NCBI RefSeq assembly: GCF_020037125.1
Contig: NZ_JAIQDG010000017.1
Location: forward strand, 124,001 to 188,000
Direction: 5' to 3'
DNA length: 64,000 nucleotides
Source: Myxococcus sp. RHSTA-1-4
GTDB taxonomy: Bacteria > Myxococcota > Myxococcia > Myxococcales > Myxococcaceae
This document shows, in pieces, positions 55,304-64,000 of this stretch (its first letter is position 1; each line of letters starts with the position of its first letter). The notes under the pieces are model-generated. The model was not told the DNA's origin and did no database searches. It saw only the letters and a program-made list of their open reading frames with translations. A program made the translations under genes and the position numbers.

Positions 55304-56179
55304 TCACGCCTCGCGCGAGGCGCGCCACCCGCGCAGCACCCAGAGCTGCGCGGCCACCATCGCCGCGGTGACGAGGAACATCACCCACGTCATCGCGGAC
55401 GCGTACCCGAGGCGCAGGTACTCGAAGCCGTTCTGGTAGATGTAGAGCGGCAGGAAGGTGGTCGCGTAGCGCGGGCCCCCCTGGGTGATGACGAGCGCGG
55501 GGACGAACGTCGTCTGCAGGCTGACCACCACGTCGCGAGCGGCCAGCAGCGCCAGCGTGGGCGCCATCAGCGGCAGCGTCACCCGGCGGAAGACGGTGAG
55601 CGCGCCGCCGCCTTCCAGCTCGCACAGCTCGTACAGCTCCTCCGGCAGCTCGCGCCGCGCGGCCAGCAGCACCACGAACACCTCGCCGAGCTGGAAGACG
55701 GTGAGCGCCACCAGCGCCCCGCGCGCGCCCCAGGGCGTGAGCAGCCACCCGCTGTCCGCCACGCCCACCGCCTTCAGCCCGAGCGCCAGCGGCCCGTACA
55801 GCGGGTTGAGCAGCCACAGCCACAGCAGCGCATAGGCGATGTCCGGCACCACGGTGGGCAGGAACACCGCGGACCGCGCCAGCCGCCCACCCTTGTGCAG
55901 CAGCAGCGCCAGCCCCAGGGCCAGCGCCAGCCTCAGCGGCACCGCCAGCGCGGCGAACAGCAGCGAGTTGCCCAGCGCCGTCCAGAAGAGCGGGTCGTCC
56001 CATAGCCGGAGGAAGTGCGCCGCGCCCACGAAACGGGGGGCGCTCAGCGCGTCGTACTCCGTGAAGGCCAGCCCCAGGGCGAGCAGCGCGGGCAGCCCCA
56101 CCAGCAGCGCCGCCGCCACGAGGAACGGCGCCGCCAGGAAGAGCATGGCCTCCCGGCCGTGTGAGGCGCCCGCCTTCAT
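55304..56179 (-). CDS. ABC sugar transporter permease (MalF-like)
   Basis: The 291-residue inner-membrane protein has about six membrane helices and the EAA loop that contacts the ATPase (ELCELEGGGALTVFRRVTLPL, Gly at the standard place). The N-terminal FLAAPFLVAAALLVGLPALL helix is typical of CUT1-family MalF-type permeases. It overlaps the upstream binding-protein gene by four bases and is the last gene of a three-gene operon (permease, binding protein, permease) with no ATPase. Confidence 0.92.
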   Translation of the reverse strand: MKAGASHGREAMLFLAAPFLVAAALLVGLPALLALGLAFTEYDALSAPRFVGAAHFLRLWDDPLFWTALGNSLLFAALAVPLRLALALGLALLLHKGGRLARSAVFLPTVVPDIAYALLWLWLLNPLYGPLALGLKAVGVADSGWLLTPWGARGALVALTVFQLGEVFVVLLAARRELPEELYELCELEGGGALTVFRRVTLPLMAPTLALLAARDVVVSLQTTFVPALVITQGGPRYATTFLPLYIYQNGFEYLRLGYASAMTWVMFLVTAAMVAAQLWVLRGWRASREA

Positions 56180-57603
56180 GGGGCCTCGCGCTTCGGCGCC
56201 GAGTCGAGGATGCCCTGCACGGCCTCGGTGAGCTCCTGCCCCAGCGCGTTCACCTCGTCACCCTGGCGCAGCAGCCGGCGCATGGAGCCACCGGCCTCCT
56301 GCCCTGACTTCACCTCGGTGGAGTCCGCCTCCGTCAGCCGCGTGCCGTGGGGAGGCACCGTGTAGAACCACTCCTCGACGATGACGTCCGCGCGCGTCTC
56401 CACCTCGTTCCACACCGCCACGTTGGGCAGCCGGCGGATGGAGAGGAGGGAGTCCAGGAACACGCGGGCGGAGGCGGGGCGCTGGTTCGAGTCCAGGAAG
56501 GCGGGGCCCTCCGCCACGCTGCGCAGCGACGGCACGGTGCGCCCGCCGCGCGCCACCAGCTCCGCGCCCACCGGGCCCAGGGCGAACTCCACGAAGCGGA
56601 AGGCGGCGTCCTTCGCCCTGGACGCTCGGGACATGCAGTACGCGTCCGAGTGGAGCACCGTGGCCGTCTTGTGGTGCCGGGGCAGGGGCGCCACGTCCCA
56701 GTCCAGGCCGGGGACGTCGCGCAGCGTGGGCACCAGCCGGCGGCTGTTGAGGAGCATGCCCAGCCGGCCCGCGGCGAAGCGCGCCTCGTGGTTCTCCGAC
56801 TTCGCCTCCTCCAGCGTGGGCGTCACCTTGAAGACGCGCTGCAGTCGAAGCACGAAGCGCAGTGCCTCCAGCGACGGGGTGTTGAGCAGCTCCAGGTGGT
56901 GCGGGTCCTTCACGTCGTCCACCACCTCGCCGCCCGCCTGCCAGATGAAGGGCGCCAGGCGGGACAGGGTCGGCTCGAAGGCCAGTCCGTGGATGTCCAT
57001 GCGCCCGTCACCGTCCTCGTCGCGGGTGAGGGCCTGCGCCGTCTTACGGAAGTCGTCCCACGTCCAGTCCGGCCTGGGCGGCGGCACGCCCAGGCGCTGG
57101 AAGAGGCCGCGGTTCCAGTAGACGACGAGGCTGGAGACGTTCTGCGGGATGCACTGCAGCGCGCCGCCGTGGCGGAAGGCCTCCACCGCCTGGGGATAGA
57201 GGTCCCGCTCCTTGAGGATGGTGCTCTTCTCCAGCCGGGGGCCCAGCGGCTCCAGCACGCCCTTGGCGGCGAACTGGCCGAAGCGCCGGTAGTTGAGGAG
57301 GAAGAGGTCGGGCGGGGTGCCACCGGAGAAGGCGGTGGTGAGCTTCGCCATGTGGTCCTTCTGCTTGCCGATGGGGACCAGGCGCACCTTCACGTCCGGG
57401 TTCTTCGCCTCGAAGGCGGCGATGAGCTGGCGGTAGCCCCCCACCTCGGCCGGGTCCCCGAAGAGCTGGAGCGTCACCTCGATGGGCGCGGCGGGGGTGC
57501 CCGTCCGCGCGGGCTCCGGAGTCATCTCCTCGCGCTTGCACCCACCCAGCAGCGCCGCGCCGGCCAGCGCGAGCGCCGCGGCCCACCTCAACGTCCGAGC
57601 CAT
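56176..57603 (-). CDS. Extracellular solute-binding lipoprotein of an ABC importer
   Basis: The 475-residue protein has a lipoprotein signal ending in LLGGC (Cys about 22) and the family-1 solute-binding fold: VTLQLFGDPAEVGGYRQLIAAFEAKNP, TPPDLFLLNYR, IPQNVSSLVVYWNRGLFQ, and a calcium-loop-like DEDGDGRMD. CUT1 systems bind sugars or sugar-phosphates; the ligand is unknown. Both ends overlap the flanking permease genes, confirming an operon. Confidence 0.92.
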   Translation of the reverse strand: MARTLRWAAALALAGAALLGGCKREEMTPEPARTGTPAAPIEVTLQLFGDPAEVGGYRQLIAAFEAKNPDVKVRLVPIGKQKDHMAKLTTAFSGGTPPDLFLLNYRRFGQFAAKGVLEPLGPRLEKSTILKERDLYPQAVEAFRHGGALQCIPQNVSSLVVYWNRGLFQRLGVPPPRPDWTWDDFRKTAQALTRDEDGDGRMDIHGLAFEPTLSRLAPFIWQAGGEVVDDVKDPHHLELLNTPSLEALRFVLRLQRVFKVTPTLEEAKSENHEARFAAGRLGMLLNSRRLVPTLRDVPGLDWDVAPLPRHHKTATVLHSDAYCMSRASRAKDAAFRFVEFALGPVGAELVARGGRTVPSLRSVAEGPAFLDSNQRPASARVFLDSLLSIRRLPNVAVWNEVETRADVIVEEWFYTVPPHGTRLTEADSTEVKSGQEAGGSMRRLLRQGDEVNALGQELTEAVQGILDSAPKREAP

Positions 57604-58427
57604 CCGCTCCCTCTCTCTTCGCCCAGGAACAAACGCTGCGCGCCGAGGAAGGCGAGGACGGCGGGCAGGGTGACCACCACGGCACCGGCGAGCAGCACGG
57701 GCCACTGCGTGGAGCCGAGCAGCTCCAGCGCGTGCAGCGCGAGGGGCGCGGTGAGTGCGTCCTCACCGCTGAGGTACAGCAGCGGGTCGATGAAGTTGCT
57801 CCACGACAGGCCGAAGGCCAGCAGCGCCACCGCGGCGGTGGTGGGACGCACCAGCGGCAGGGCGATGGAGCGCCACAGGCGCAGGGGGCCGGCGCCCTCC
57901 AGCCGCGCGGCCTCGAACAGCTCCTGCGGAAGGCGCCGGAAGGCCACCGCGTAGAGGAGCACGAAGAGGGGGCTGCCGCCCATGAGCGCGGGCGCCACCA
58001 GCGGGACGGCGGTGCCGGTGAGGCCCAGCACCTTGAAGACGGCGAAGCGTGTCAGCCACACGGCGGTGGCGGGCACCATGACGAGCAGGAGCACCGCGCC
58101 GGCCAGCGTGCGCCATCGCCACCCGGACGTCTGCGCCAGGGCCAGTCCCGCCCAGGACGCGGTGATGACGCTGAGCGGCACCATGATGGCGGCCAGCAGC
58201 ACGGAGTTGAGGAGCGCGCGGCCGAAGGGCACCCGCTCGAAGGTGGAGGCGTAGGCGGCCAGCCCGGCTCCCTGTGGCAGCAGCTCCACCCCGCGCGGGG
58301 GAGGCAGCCCGGGCGGACGCAGCGAGCCGGTGAACATCACGACCAGGGGCGCGAGGAACAGCGCCACCAGCACTCCGACGAGGAGGACGCGCGACGTGGA
58401 GCGGAGGAGTCGGACGGGAGACGGCAT
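57588..58427 (-). CDS. ABC sugar transporter permease (MalG-like)
   Basis: This 279-residue protein is the first gene of the operon. It has about six membrane helices and the EAA loop EAARLEGAGPLRLWRSIALPL. The short N-terminus and location fit the MalG-type partner of the downstream MalF-like permease. Its 3' end overlaps the binding-protein start by 16 bp. The importer probably uses a shared MsmK/UgpC-type ATPase encoded elsewhere. Confidence 0.92.
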   Translation of the reverse strand: MPSPVRLLRSTSRVLLVGVLVALFLAPLVVMFTGSLRPPGLPPPRGVELLPQGAGLAAYASTFERVPFGRALLNSVLLAAIMVPLSVITASWAGLALAQTSGWRWRTLAGAVLLLVMVPATAVWLTRFAVFKVLGLTGTAVPLVAPALMGGSPLFVLLYAVAFRRLPQELFEAARLEGAGPLRLWRSIALPLVRPTTAAVALLAFGLSWSNFIDPLLYLSGEDALTAPLALHALELLGSTQWPVLLAGAVVVTLPAVLAFLGAQRLFLGEERGSGWLGR

Positions 58428-58535
58428 CGCGGGGAGGCCCCATTCGCGCCCACCGGGCGGTGGGCCGTCAAGCCGGGAATGGGGCGGCCCTGGCCGGAGG
58501 GCCGGGCAGGCGAGCGGGAGGCGTGGGTCTCCGCC

Positions 58536-59666
58536 TCAGGGTGTCGTTTCTCCGCCGGTGCCGGGGACGGGTGGCTCGACAGGCAGGGCCAGCCGCTTCG
58601 GCTCCAGGTGATGGCGCTGCTTGAAGGCCCGCCACTCCTGCACGAGTGGGTGCGTGCTCCGCGGCGTGGAGCCCTTGGGGGCACCGCTCGCGTCGGTGAA
58701 GGTGCGAAGCTGCGGGTCCTCCTTCGGCGCTGACCGCTGCTTGAGCTTCTCTCCATGGCGCTCGCGGAGCAGTGCGAACGCGAGCGCTGCCCAGTGCGGC
58801 GGGTCCTCCTCGGCGAGGAGGGTCTCGAGCGCGTTCGCGGCCGCGCGGTCCACCTCGACGCTCGCCTGGCCTCGCAGGGTGGCGAGCATCATCGGCAGCG
58901 CGCGGTCGAGCGGCGGGTGCTCCACGAAGCCTTTCGCCAGTTGCTCGCGCTGCGCGGGGGACAGGGGCGCGGAACGGGGGCGCCGCAAGTCGTAGAAGAA
59001 ATGGTCCTCGTCGGATTCGGGCTCCAGCCCGTACATGCCATCCCAGCGGGTCGCGGGGTGGGCGGCCGCGAGCACCTGCCAACTCGTGCGTGCCGCCGCC
59101 ATGTCGTCGGCCGTCCTGCCCGAGGCCCGGACCTGCGTCCACTGCTCCTGTATCGCGTGGGCGCGCGTCACCGCTTCCCGGTAGGCATCTGCCTCGCTGT
59201 GGCTCGTCGGGTAGCGCGTCCCGTACGAAAGGCTGACGGTCCTCCACCTTCCTCCCTCCAGCGTGAGGAACGCGACGACAGCGAGCCCGGGCTCGTAGCG
59301 TGGAGGCGCCGGGCAGACCAATCCCGAATTGAAGTGAACCTCCACGAGCTCGCCCGGGCGTGTGGCGCCTTTCCAGACCTCCCGGACACGCAGGCGTGCG
59401 ACGTCGCCAGCATTCAGGTCGACGGTCTTTTCCCCGGACGGATTCGGGGGCAGTGGCTCCACTCCCTCGATATCCGCCCAGACCACCAGTGTCGCCTTCT
59501 GCGTCAGCTCCCAGAGCGTCTGCGGGGCGATGGGGAAGGCCTCGGCCTGTGGGAGTGGGGCGAGCAGGACGGCCAGGGCCAGGAGTTGATGAAACCGGCC
59601 CGAGTCCCTCTGAACGCGATGCTCCGGACGGAGCGTGGCGCGGCGGGTGAGTGCTTCCTCACGCAT
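58536..59666 (-). CDS. Secreted protein of unknown function
   Basis: The 376-residue product has a hydrophobic stretch near residues 26-44 (LLALAVLLAPLPQAEAF) that looks like a signal peptide behind a long basic leader; a later start would place it at the N-terminus. The following LWELTQKATLVVWADIEGVEP, GDVARLRVREVWKG and ELVEVHFNSGLVCPAPPRYEPG resemble the small beta domain found in many predicted secreted proteins of this type. The C-terminal half is helical and polar. Function is unknown. Confidence 0.7.
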   Translation of the reverse strand: MREEALTRRATLRPEHRVQRDSGRFHQLLALAVLLAPLPQAEAFPIAPQTLWELTQKATLVVWADIEGVEPLPPNPSGEKTVDLNAGDVARLRVREVWKGATRPGELVEVHFNSGLVCPAPPRYEPGLAVVAFLTLEGGRWRTVSLSYGTRYPTSHSEADAYREAVTRAHAIQEQWTQVRASGRTADDMAAARTSWQVLAAAHPATRWDGMYGLEPESDEDHFFYDLRRPRSAPLSPAQREQLAKGFVEHPPLDRALPMMLATLRGQASVEVDRAAANALETLLAEEDPPHWAALAFALLRERHGEKLKQRSAPKEDPQLRTFTDASGAPKGSTPRSTHPLVQEWRAFKQRHHLEPKRLALPVEPPVPGTGGETTP

Positions 59667-60369
59667 GGATGCCCCCTTTCAAGTCACGAGGAGGGTACCC
59701 CATCCGCGAAAGCGGAGTGTCACACCGGGTTCAGCGCTTCATCATGGTTCCATCATCGCGGAAGGCTCCGGGCCCGTGCGCGCGAGGCTCCGCGGCTCGC
59801 CGGAGTCCGATGTCGTTCCGCCAGGCTCTTCCGCTGGCGCCAGGGCTCGACCACCCCATTGCGGCTCATTCATGACGGAGTAGGGAAACGCACGAGGCCA
59901 GGCGCCGCCCGGCGGTGCCCGGGTCATGGCGGTGCCTCGAAGAGGCGGCGGACGGGGAGGCCTGTGATGGATGCTCTTGCGTTGCACATTCCATGAAGGA
60001 CGTTTCGCCGTATTCGCAGCCGTCCGAGCGCCACGGCACTCGCCCCTTCCATCCCGCCATCGAGGGCTCAGACACCTGCCGCTTCGAGGCCAGGAGGCAC
60101 GACTGCCAGGTGATGTGGCCACGCGCTCGCGGTGCCGAGAAGCGCATGAGGGCGCGGCGTGCGTTGAGACCGCGTCCTTTTCTCGGGGGGCATGGTGCGG
60201 CACCACCCCGGTGGAGTCGGGCGCGTGGGAGGATGCCGCTTCGGTGGCCAACGCGGGTCCACCAGTCCTCTCGACCTCGACGTGCCCTGTCGTGGACGCA
60301 GACTCGCTGGCGCCGCCGGGCTCGGCGTCTCCTGTCGCCCCCGAAGGAGGCGTGCCAGTGCCTCGGGAA
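59667..60369. other. About 700 bp without a supportable gene
   Basis: Open frames here have irregular, Arg/Pro/Ser-rich translations and no ribosome sites, and none matches a family I know. The stretch lies between the secreted protein gene and decayed regulator sequence and appears to be eroding DNA. Confidence 0.5.
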
Positions 60370-60655
60370 GGCGAGTCCTCCTCCGCCAGCGCACCCCAGA
60401 TGAGCCCCTCACCGACTCGGACGCTGCCCGGCGCCAGCGCCCCCTCGCGCTCGCCGTGCGCCAGCACCTCGCGCACCAGTTCCCGTGCTTCACTCCCGGG
60501 TGACTGGGACTCCAGTGAATCCTCGTGAGGCCAGGTCCCGCCAGAAGTCCTCGAAGACCTGACGGAAGCCGCCCTCCTCCGGTGCGCTCAGCCCCATCTC
60601 GAAGCCCCCGCGCGCGATGCGGCACAGGGAAGGCGAGAAGCCCTCGAGCAGTGGG
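60370..60655 (-). pseudogene. TetR-like regulator, C-terminal remnant
   Basis: The minus strand reads GFSPSLCRIARGGFEMGL and GGFRQVFEDFWRDLASR in one frame, ending at a TGA near 60490. It resumes in another frame as SEARELVREVLAHGEREG and VGEGLIWGALAEE. The second part is the ligand-domain end typical of TetR proteins (VREVL.HG...G.L...L.WGAL). No N-terminal HTH is present and at least one frameshift separates the halves, so it is a decayed fragment. Confidence 0.45.
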
Positions 60656-60899
60656 TGGCTGGCAGGCCCAACGGATGCTCCATTCCGGCAAGGGCGGTCC
60701 CAGGAGCGGCCTGGGGCGCGTTTGGGGCAATGAGGGGTAGGGACCTGACAGACCACTTGGAACGGGCGCTCCATTCCGGACGCGGGCGGCCCTGGGGGCC
60801 GACATGGCGGGACGTCTTGGCCTGGGAGACAGGGCCTGGGGCTTCGTATGCACTCGGGCTCCGGGCAGTCCAAGCATTCCCGAGGTACCGTTCCTTTGG

Positions 60900-61198
60900 C
60901 TCTCGCCCGATGAGCCGTCGCACGACTTCGGATGTGCCGCACCCCCCCGTTGGACCGCGCACCGGACGAACGCGGGGTCCACCGGGAGCTCGTGCGGTGC
61001 CATGAGGTACATCCGCGAGGCGCCCGTCACGGCATGCTCCCAGGCTCCCGGGTCGGACCCGTCGAAGCGCACCTCGCCGTGACGGGAGGCCGCTCGTACC
61101 GGGACTCCGGCCGCGCGCAGCAGGCCGGTCAATCTCCGGCCGGTGGTTCCGGTGGCTCCGAGGACGAGTACTTCATGCTTCGTGGTGTGGGCAGTCAT
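60900..61198 (-). pseudogene. NmrA-like NAD(P)-binding protein, N-terminal remnant
   Basis: From an ATG at 61198 the frame reads MTAHTTKHEVLVLGATGTTG, with the Rossmann loop GATGTTGRR, VRAASRHGEVRFDGSD, AVTGASRMYLMAPHE and FVRCAVQRG, all typical of NmrA-like proteins. At a seven-base homopolymer near 60945 the frame breaks; deleting one base continues as GVRHIRSRATAHR, then similarity is lost. About two thirds of the protein is missing, so the gene is dead. Confidence 0.6.
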
Positions 61199-61361
61199 AC
61201 GCGCTCCGTCTCCAGGAACATGACCTCGCCGCTGCTTCGTGCCGCGATGGAAGAGCGCTCCATCGCGTCTCCCTCTTTCCGTCCTCCTCGCCGCGGAGCA
61301 TCGGGAGGACGTACCCTCCAAGGCGCCACGGCCCGCGAGGGGGGCTCCTGGAAGGGCTTGC

Positions 61362-62111
61362 TCAGGGCGTCCGGGCGGCCTGGCGCAGCGCGAAGGCGGC
61401 GCCCTGCGGGTCCTCGCACTGCGCGACGCGGTCCCCACCGGGGACCTGCATCGGTCCGTTCAGCACCCGGCCACCGAGTGCGCGGAGCTTCACGAGCGTG
61501 GCATCCAGGTCCTCCACCGTCAGGTAGAAGAGCCAGTGGGTGTGGATGGACGGGAGGCGTGCCGTGTTGACCATGGCGCCCACGTCCCGCCCGGCCCCGT
61601 CCCAGGTGAACATCTGGTACGTCCCGACCTGGGGGCCCAGCTCCAGTGCCCCGGTTGCCCTCCAGCCGAACAGCCCCGAGTAGCTGGCCCAGGCGTGCTC
61701 ACGGTCTGTCGTGTTCAGCTCGTGCCACGCGACCACGTCGAGGCCCGCGCCCTCCCTTCCGGAGCTCATCGCGAAGACAGCGCCCTGGGCGTCCTTGAAG
61801 ATGGAAACGCGCTGCCCCGGCGCGGGCTGCTGCACCGGGCCCAGCATCTGGCCCCCGAGCGCCACGAAGCGCCGCGCCGCCGCGTCGACGTCCTCGACGC
61901 CGATATGCCCGAGCCAGTGCGCCGGGGCGCCCTGGGCCCGCGCCCGCTCGGGCAGGGCCATCAGCTCGCCCACACGCTGCGTGCCCGCGAGGAACACCCG
62001 GGACTCTCCCGACCGCTGGACCTGCCAGCCCAGGAGGCCCGTGTAGAACGCCTGGGCCGCCTCCAGGTCCGGGGTCCTCAGGTCATACGAAACGAACGCT
62101 CCGGCCGTCAT
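61362..62111 (-). CDS. VOC-family (glyoxalase/bleomycin-resistance fold) protein
   Basis: The 249-residue protein holds two vicinal-oxygen-chelate modules. The first begins [18 protein letters not shown] and the second [25 protein letters not shown]; each ends with a conserved '[13 protein letters not shown]'-type strand. This two-domain form is common in proteins of unknown substrate related to glyoxalase and to the CFP32-type hydroxylase family. Metal ligands cannot be set with certainty. It is divergent from the FtsH-like gene. Confidence 0.88.
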   Translation of the reverse strand: MTAGAFVSYDLRTPDLEAAQAFYTGLLGWQVQRSGESRVFLAGTQRVGELMALPERARAQGAPAHWLGHIGVEDVDAAARRFVALGGQMLGPVQQPAPGQRVSIFKDAQGAVFAMSSGREGAGLDVVAWHELNTTDREHAWASYSGLFGWRATGALELGPQVGTYQMFTWDGAGRDVGAMVNTARLPSIHTHWLFYLTVEDLDATLVKLRALGGRVLNGPMQVPGGDRVAQCEDPQGAAFALRQAARTP

Positions 62112-62344
62112 CGCCTCTTCCTTCCCGGTGCCAACGCGTCATCCCTCCGTGCCGCGGCGGGAGCCTATGACACGGTGTCCGTCCACGGCGCAGCAACTGC
62201 GTGGCATGATGCCGGTCCGCAGGATTTGCGCGCCCGTGACCGCGTGTGTGTGCCTCATGTCGCGGCACACCCGCTGCAATCCCTGCCTGGGTCCGTTGCC
62301 GGCTCGGGATGGGGCACGGGCGTCCAGCCCGGGAGGCATACGTA

Positions 62345-64000
62345 ATGGCGGTGAAGGAACCGAAGACCTCGAAGTGGCGGCCCTGGCTCCCCGTGGTGTT
62401 GCTGTTCCTGGGCGTGTTCGCCATGCAGGAGTTCACCCGGTTCCGCGAGCCGCCCCCCTTCACCTGGACGGCCTTCCGGGAAGCGGTGTCCCAGGGGCGC
62501 GTGGAGTCGGTGGTCATCACCGGCGGGCGCATCCACGGCCGCCTCAAGGCGGAGGCAGGCAAGGAGGCGCAGGGCTTCACCACGGTGAAGGTGGATGACC
62601 CGGAGCTGCTGAAGGACCTGCAGGCGCACGGCGTCCAGGTGTCCGCCGAGCTGCCGGAGAACCCGTGGCTCATCACCGCCCTGTGGCTGCTGCCGCTGGG
62701 CGTGTTCCTGTGGCTCAGCCTGCTCCGCCAGCGAAGCGGCGGTGGGGCGGGGCGCGCCGGGGGGCTCTTCGCGGTGGGCCGCAGCAACGCGCGCATGTAC
62801 GCGGAGAAGGACATCCGCGTGCGCTTCGCCGACGTCGCGGGCGTGGACGAGGCGAAGGAGGAGCTGCGCGAGGTCATCGCCTTCCTCAAGACGCCGCAGA
62901 AGTACCGCCGCCTGGGCGGGAAGATTCCGAAGGGCATCCTGCTGGTGGGCCCGCCGGGCACGGGCAAGACGCTGCTGGCGAAAGCGGTGGCCGGTGAGGC
63001 CGGGGTGCCCTTCTTCAGCATCAGCGGCTCGGAGTTCGTGGAGATGTTCGTGGGCGTGGGCGCGGCGCGCGTGCGCGACTTGTTCGAGCAGGCGCAGGCG
63101 CAGGCGCCCTGCATCATCTTCATCGACGAGCTGGACGCGCTGGGCAAGGCGCGCAACACGGGGCCGGTGTCCCACGAGGAGCGCGAGCAGACGCTCAACC
63201 AGCTCCTGGTGGAGCTGGACGGCTTCGACCCGCACACCGGCGTCATCCTGATGGCGGCCACCAACCGGCCCGAAATCCTGGACCCGGCGCTGCTGCGCGC
63301 GGGCCGCTTCGACCGTCACGTGGTGGTGGACCGGCCGGACCGGGAGGGGCGCCTGGCCGTCCTCAAGGTGCACGCGGCGAAGGTGCCGCTGGAGGACCCC
63401 AAGGACCTGGAGCTCATCGCGGCGGCCACGGTGGGCATGGTGGGCGCGGACCTGGCCAACATCATCAACGAGGCCGCGCTGCTGGGCGCGCGCCGCGGCA
63501 AGGAGAAGGTGGGACGCGCCGAGCTGGAGGAGGCGGTGGAGCGCGCCGTGGCGGGCCTGGAGAAGCGCAACCGCGTCCTCAGCCCGCTGGAGCGCGAGCG
63601 CGTGGCCTTCCACGAGCTGGGGCACGCGCTGATGGCGCTGGCGCTGTCCCGGGGCGGCGATGCGGTGCGCAAGGTCTCCATCATCCCGCGCGGCGTGGCG
63701 GCGCTGGGCTACACGCTGCAGGTCCCCACGGAGGACCGCTTCCTGATGACGCGGAGCGAGCTGGAGGACCGCATCGCCGTGCTGCTCGGCGGGCGGCTGG
63801 CGGAGGAGCTCATCTTCCGCGAGTCGTCCACGGGAGCGCACGACGACCTGAAGAAGGCGACGGACATCGCGCGCGGCATGGTGATGACGTACGGGATGGG
63901 CCAGGCGCTGGGGCTCGTGACGGTGGACCCGGGACGGCGGCCGCTCTTCCTGGAGACGGGAATGGCGGGCGGGCGAGGGGAGTACAGCGAGGCCCTGGCG
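62345..64000 (+). CDS. FtsH-like ATP-dependent zinc metalloprotease (3' truncated by window)
   Basis: The first 552 residues are visible. Two membrane helices (about 13-29 and 103-123) flank a small periplasmic domain. The AAA+ module has Walker A GPPGTGKT near 202-209, Walker [13 protein letters not shown] and the second region of homology [20 protein letters not shown]. The peptidase has HELGH at 423-427. FtsH degrades membrane and short-lived cytosolic proteins as a hexamer. GGGAGG about eight bases before the ATG at 62345 supports the start. This may be one of several FtsH paralogues. Confidence 0.93.
   Translation, partial: MAVKEPKTSKWRPWLPVVLLFLGVFAMQEFTRFREPPPFTWTAFREAVSQGRVESVVITGGRIHGRLKAEAGKEAQGFTTVKVDDPELLKDLQAHGVQVSAELPENPWLITALWLLPLGVFLWLSLLRQRSGGGAGRAGGLFAVGRSNARMYAEKDIRVRFADVAGVDEAKEELREVIAFLKTPQKYRRLGGKIPKGILLVGPPGTGKTLLAKAVAGEAGVPFFSISGSEFVEMFVGVGAARVRDLFEQAQAQAPCIIFIDELDALGKARNTGPVSHEEREQTLNQLLVELDGFDPHTGVILMAATNRPEILDPALLRAGRFDRHVVVDRPDREGRLAVLKVHAAKVPLEDPKDLELIAAATVGMVGADLANIINEAALLGARRGKEKVGRAELEEAVERAVAGLEKRNRVLSPLERERVAFHELGHALMALALSRGGDAVRKVSIIPRGVAALGYTLQVPTEDRFLMTRSELEDRIAVLLGGRLAEELIFRESSTGAHDDLKKATDIARGMVMTYGMGQALGLVTVDPGRRPLFLETGMAGGRGEYSEALA

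Overview
The window is uniformly very GC-rich, with strong G/C at third codon positions, and its gene content points to a myxobacterium of the Myxococcus/Corallococcus group. It carries Ser/Thr protein kinases, hybrid histidine kinases with PAS or GAF sensors, many lipoproteins, a DUF2381 (Myxococcus paralogous family) remnant, DUF2270, DUF4230 and DUF1444 proteins, and an NRPS gene cluster. No rRNA, tRNA, CRISPR array or complete insertion sequence was seen. One stretch (about 31.6-33.3 kb) is visibly less GC-rich and looks acquired.

Layout. 0-1.1 kb: a truncated gene end and decayed genes. 1.1-9.7 kb: a LysR regulator, a membrane protein coupled to a saccharopine-dehydrogenase-like protein, a secreted protein, a tyrosine-catabolism operon (fumarylacetoacetate hydrolase, maleylacetoacetate isomerase, 4-hydroxyphenylpyruvate dioxygenase), a chromate-type transporter and a lipoprotein. 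9.8-15 kb: YgfZ, cupin, a VKOR-DsbA fusion, a YciH/SUI1 protein, NAD-type isocitrate dehydrogenase and DUF2270. 15.2-17.2 kb: a hybrid histidine kinase whose ATPase domain looks dead.

17.3-31.5 kb is the most notable region. It holds a MocR regulator, an ATP-grasp-like protein, two tandem FemX-like GNAT proteins each ending in an alanyl-tRNA-synthetase C-Ala (DHHA1) domain, and a 2457-residue NRPS with the unusual order C-A-T-A-T-C-TE. The adenylation codes read as Ser and Ala. The C-Ala domains suggest that aminoacyl-tRNA supplies part of the product, so this may be a hybrid of tRNA-dependent and NRPS chemistry.

31.5-35 kb: a frameshifted HipA-like kinase with a DUF3037-like partner and a TPR/DUF1444 protein, bounded by a 29-bp near-perfect direct repeat. 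35-50 kb: a 2OG-Fe oxygenase, an XRE-cupin regulator divergent from an SDR/QueA-like operon with inverted repeats between them, a zinc alcohol dehydrogenase, Ppx, a probable lipoprotein nuclease toxin with DUF3396 immunity protein, a phospholipase D-like protein, a Ser/Thr kinase, QueF, a second hybrid histidine kinase (with a dead receiver), a ChbG-like deacetylase and a lysoplasmalogenase-like protein. 50-59.7 kb: a TPR-containing Ser/Thr kinase, an SsnA-like amidohydrolase with altered metal ligands, a redoxin with an in-frame TGA (probably selenocysteine) followed by a SECIS-like hairpin, and a sugar-type ABC importer lacking its ATPase. 59.7-61.3 kb is decayed (NmrA-like and TetR-like remnants). 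The window ends with a VOC protein and the 5' part of an FtsH-like protease.

Three broken genes are each explained by a single base in a short homopolymer (a run of five G near 821, TTT near 31797, a run of seven C near 60945 on the + strand), so sequencing error cannot be excluded for them.
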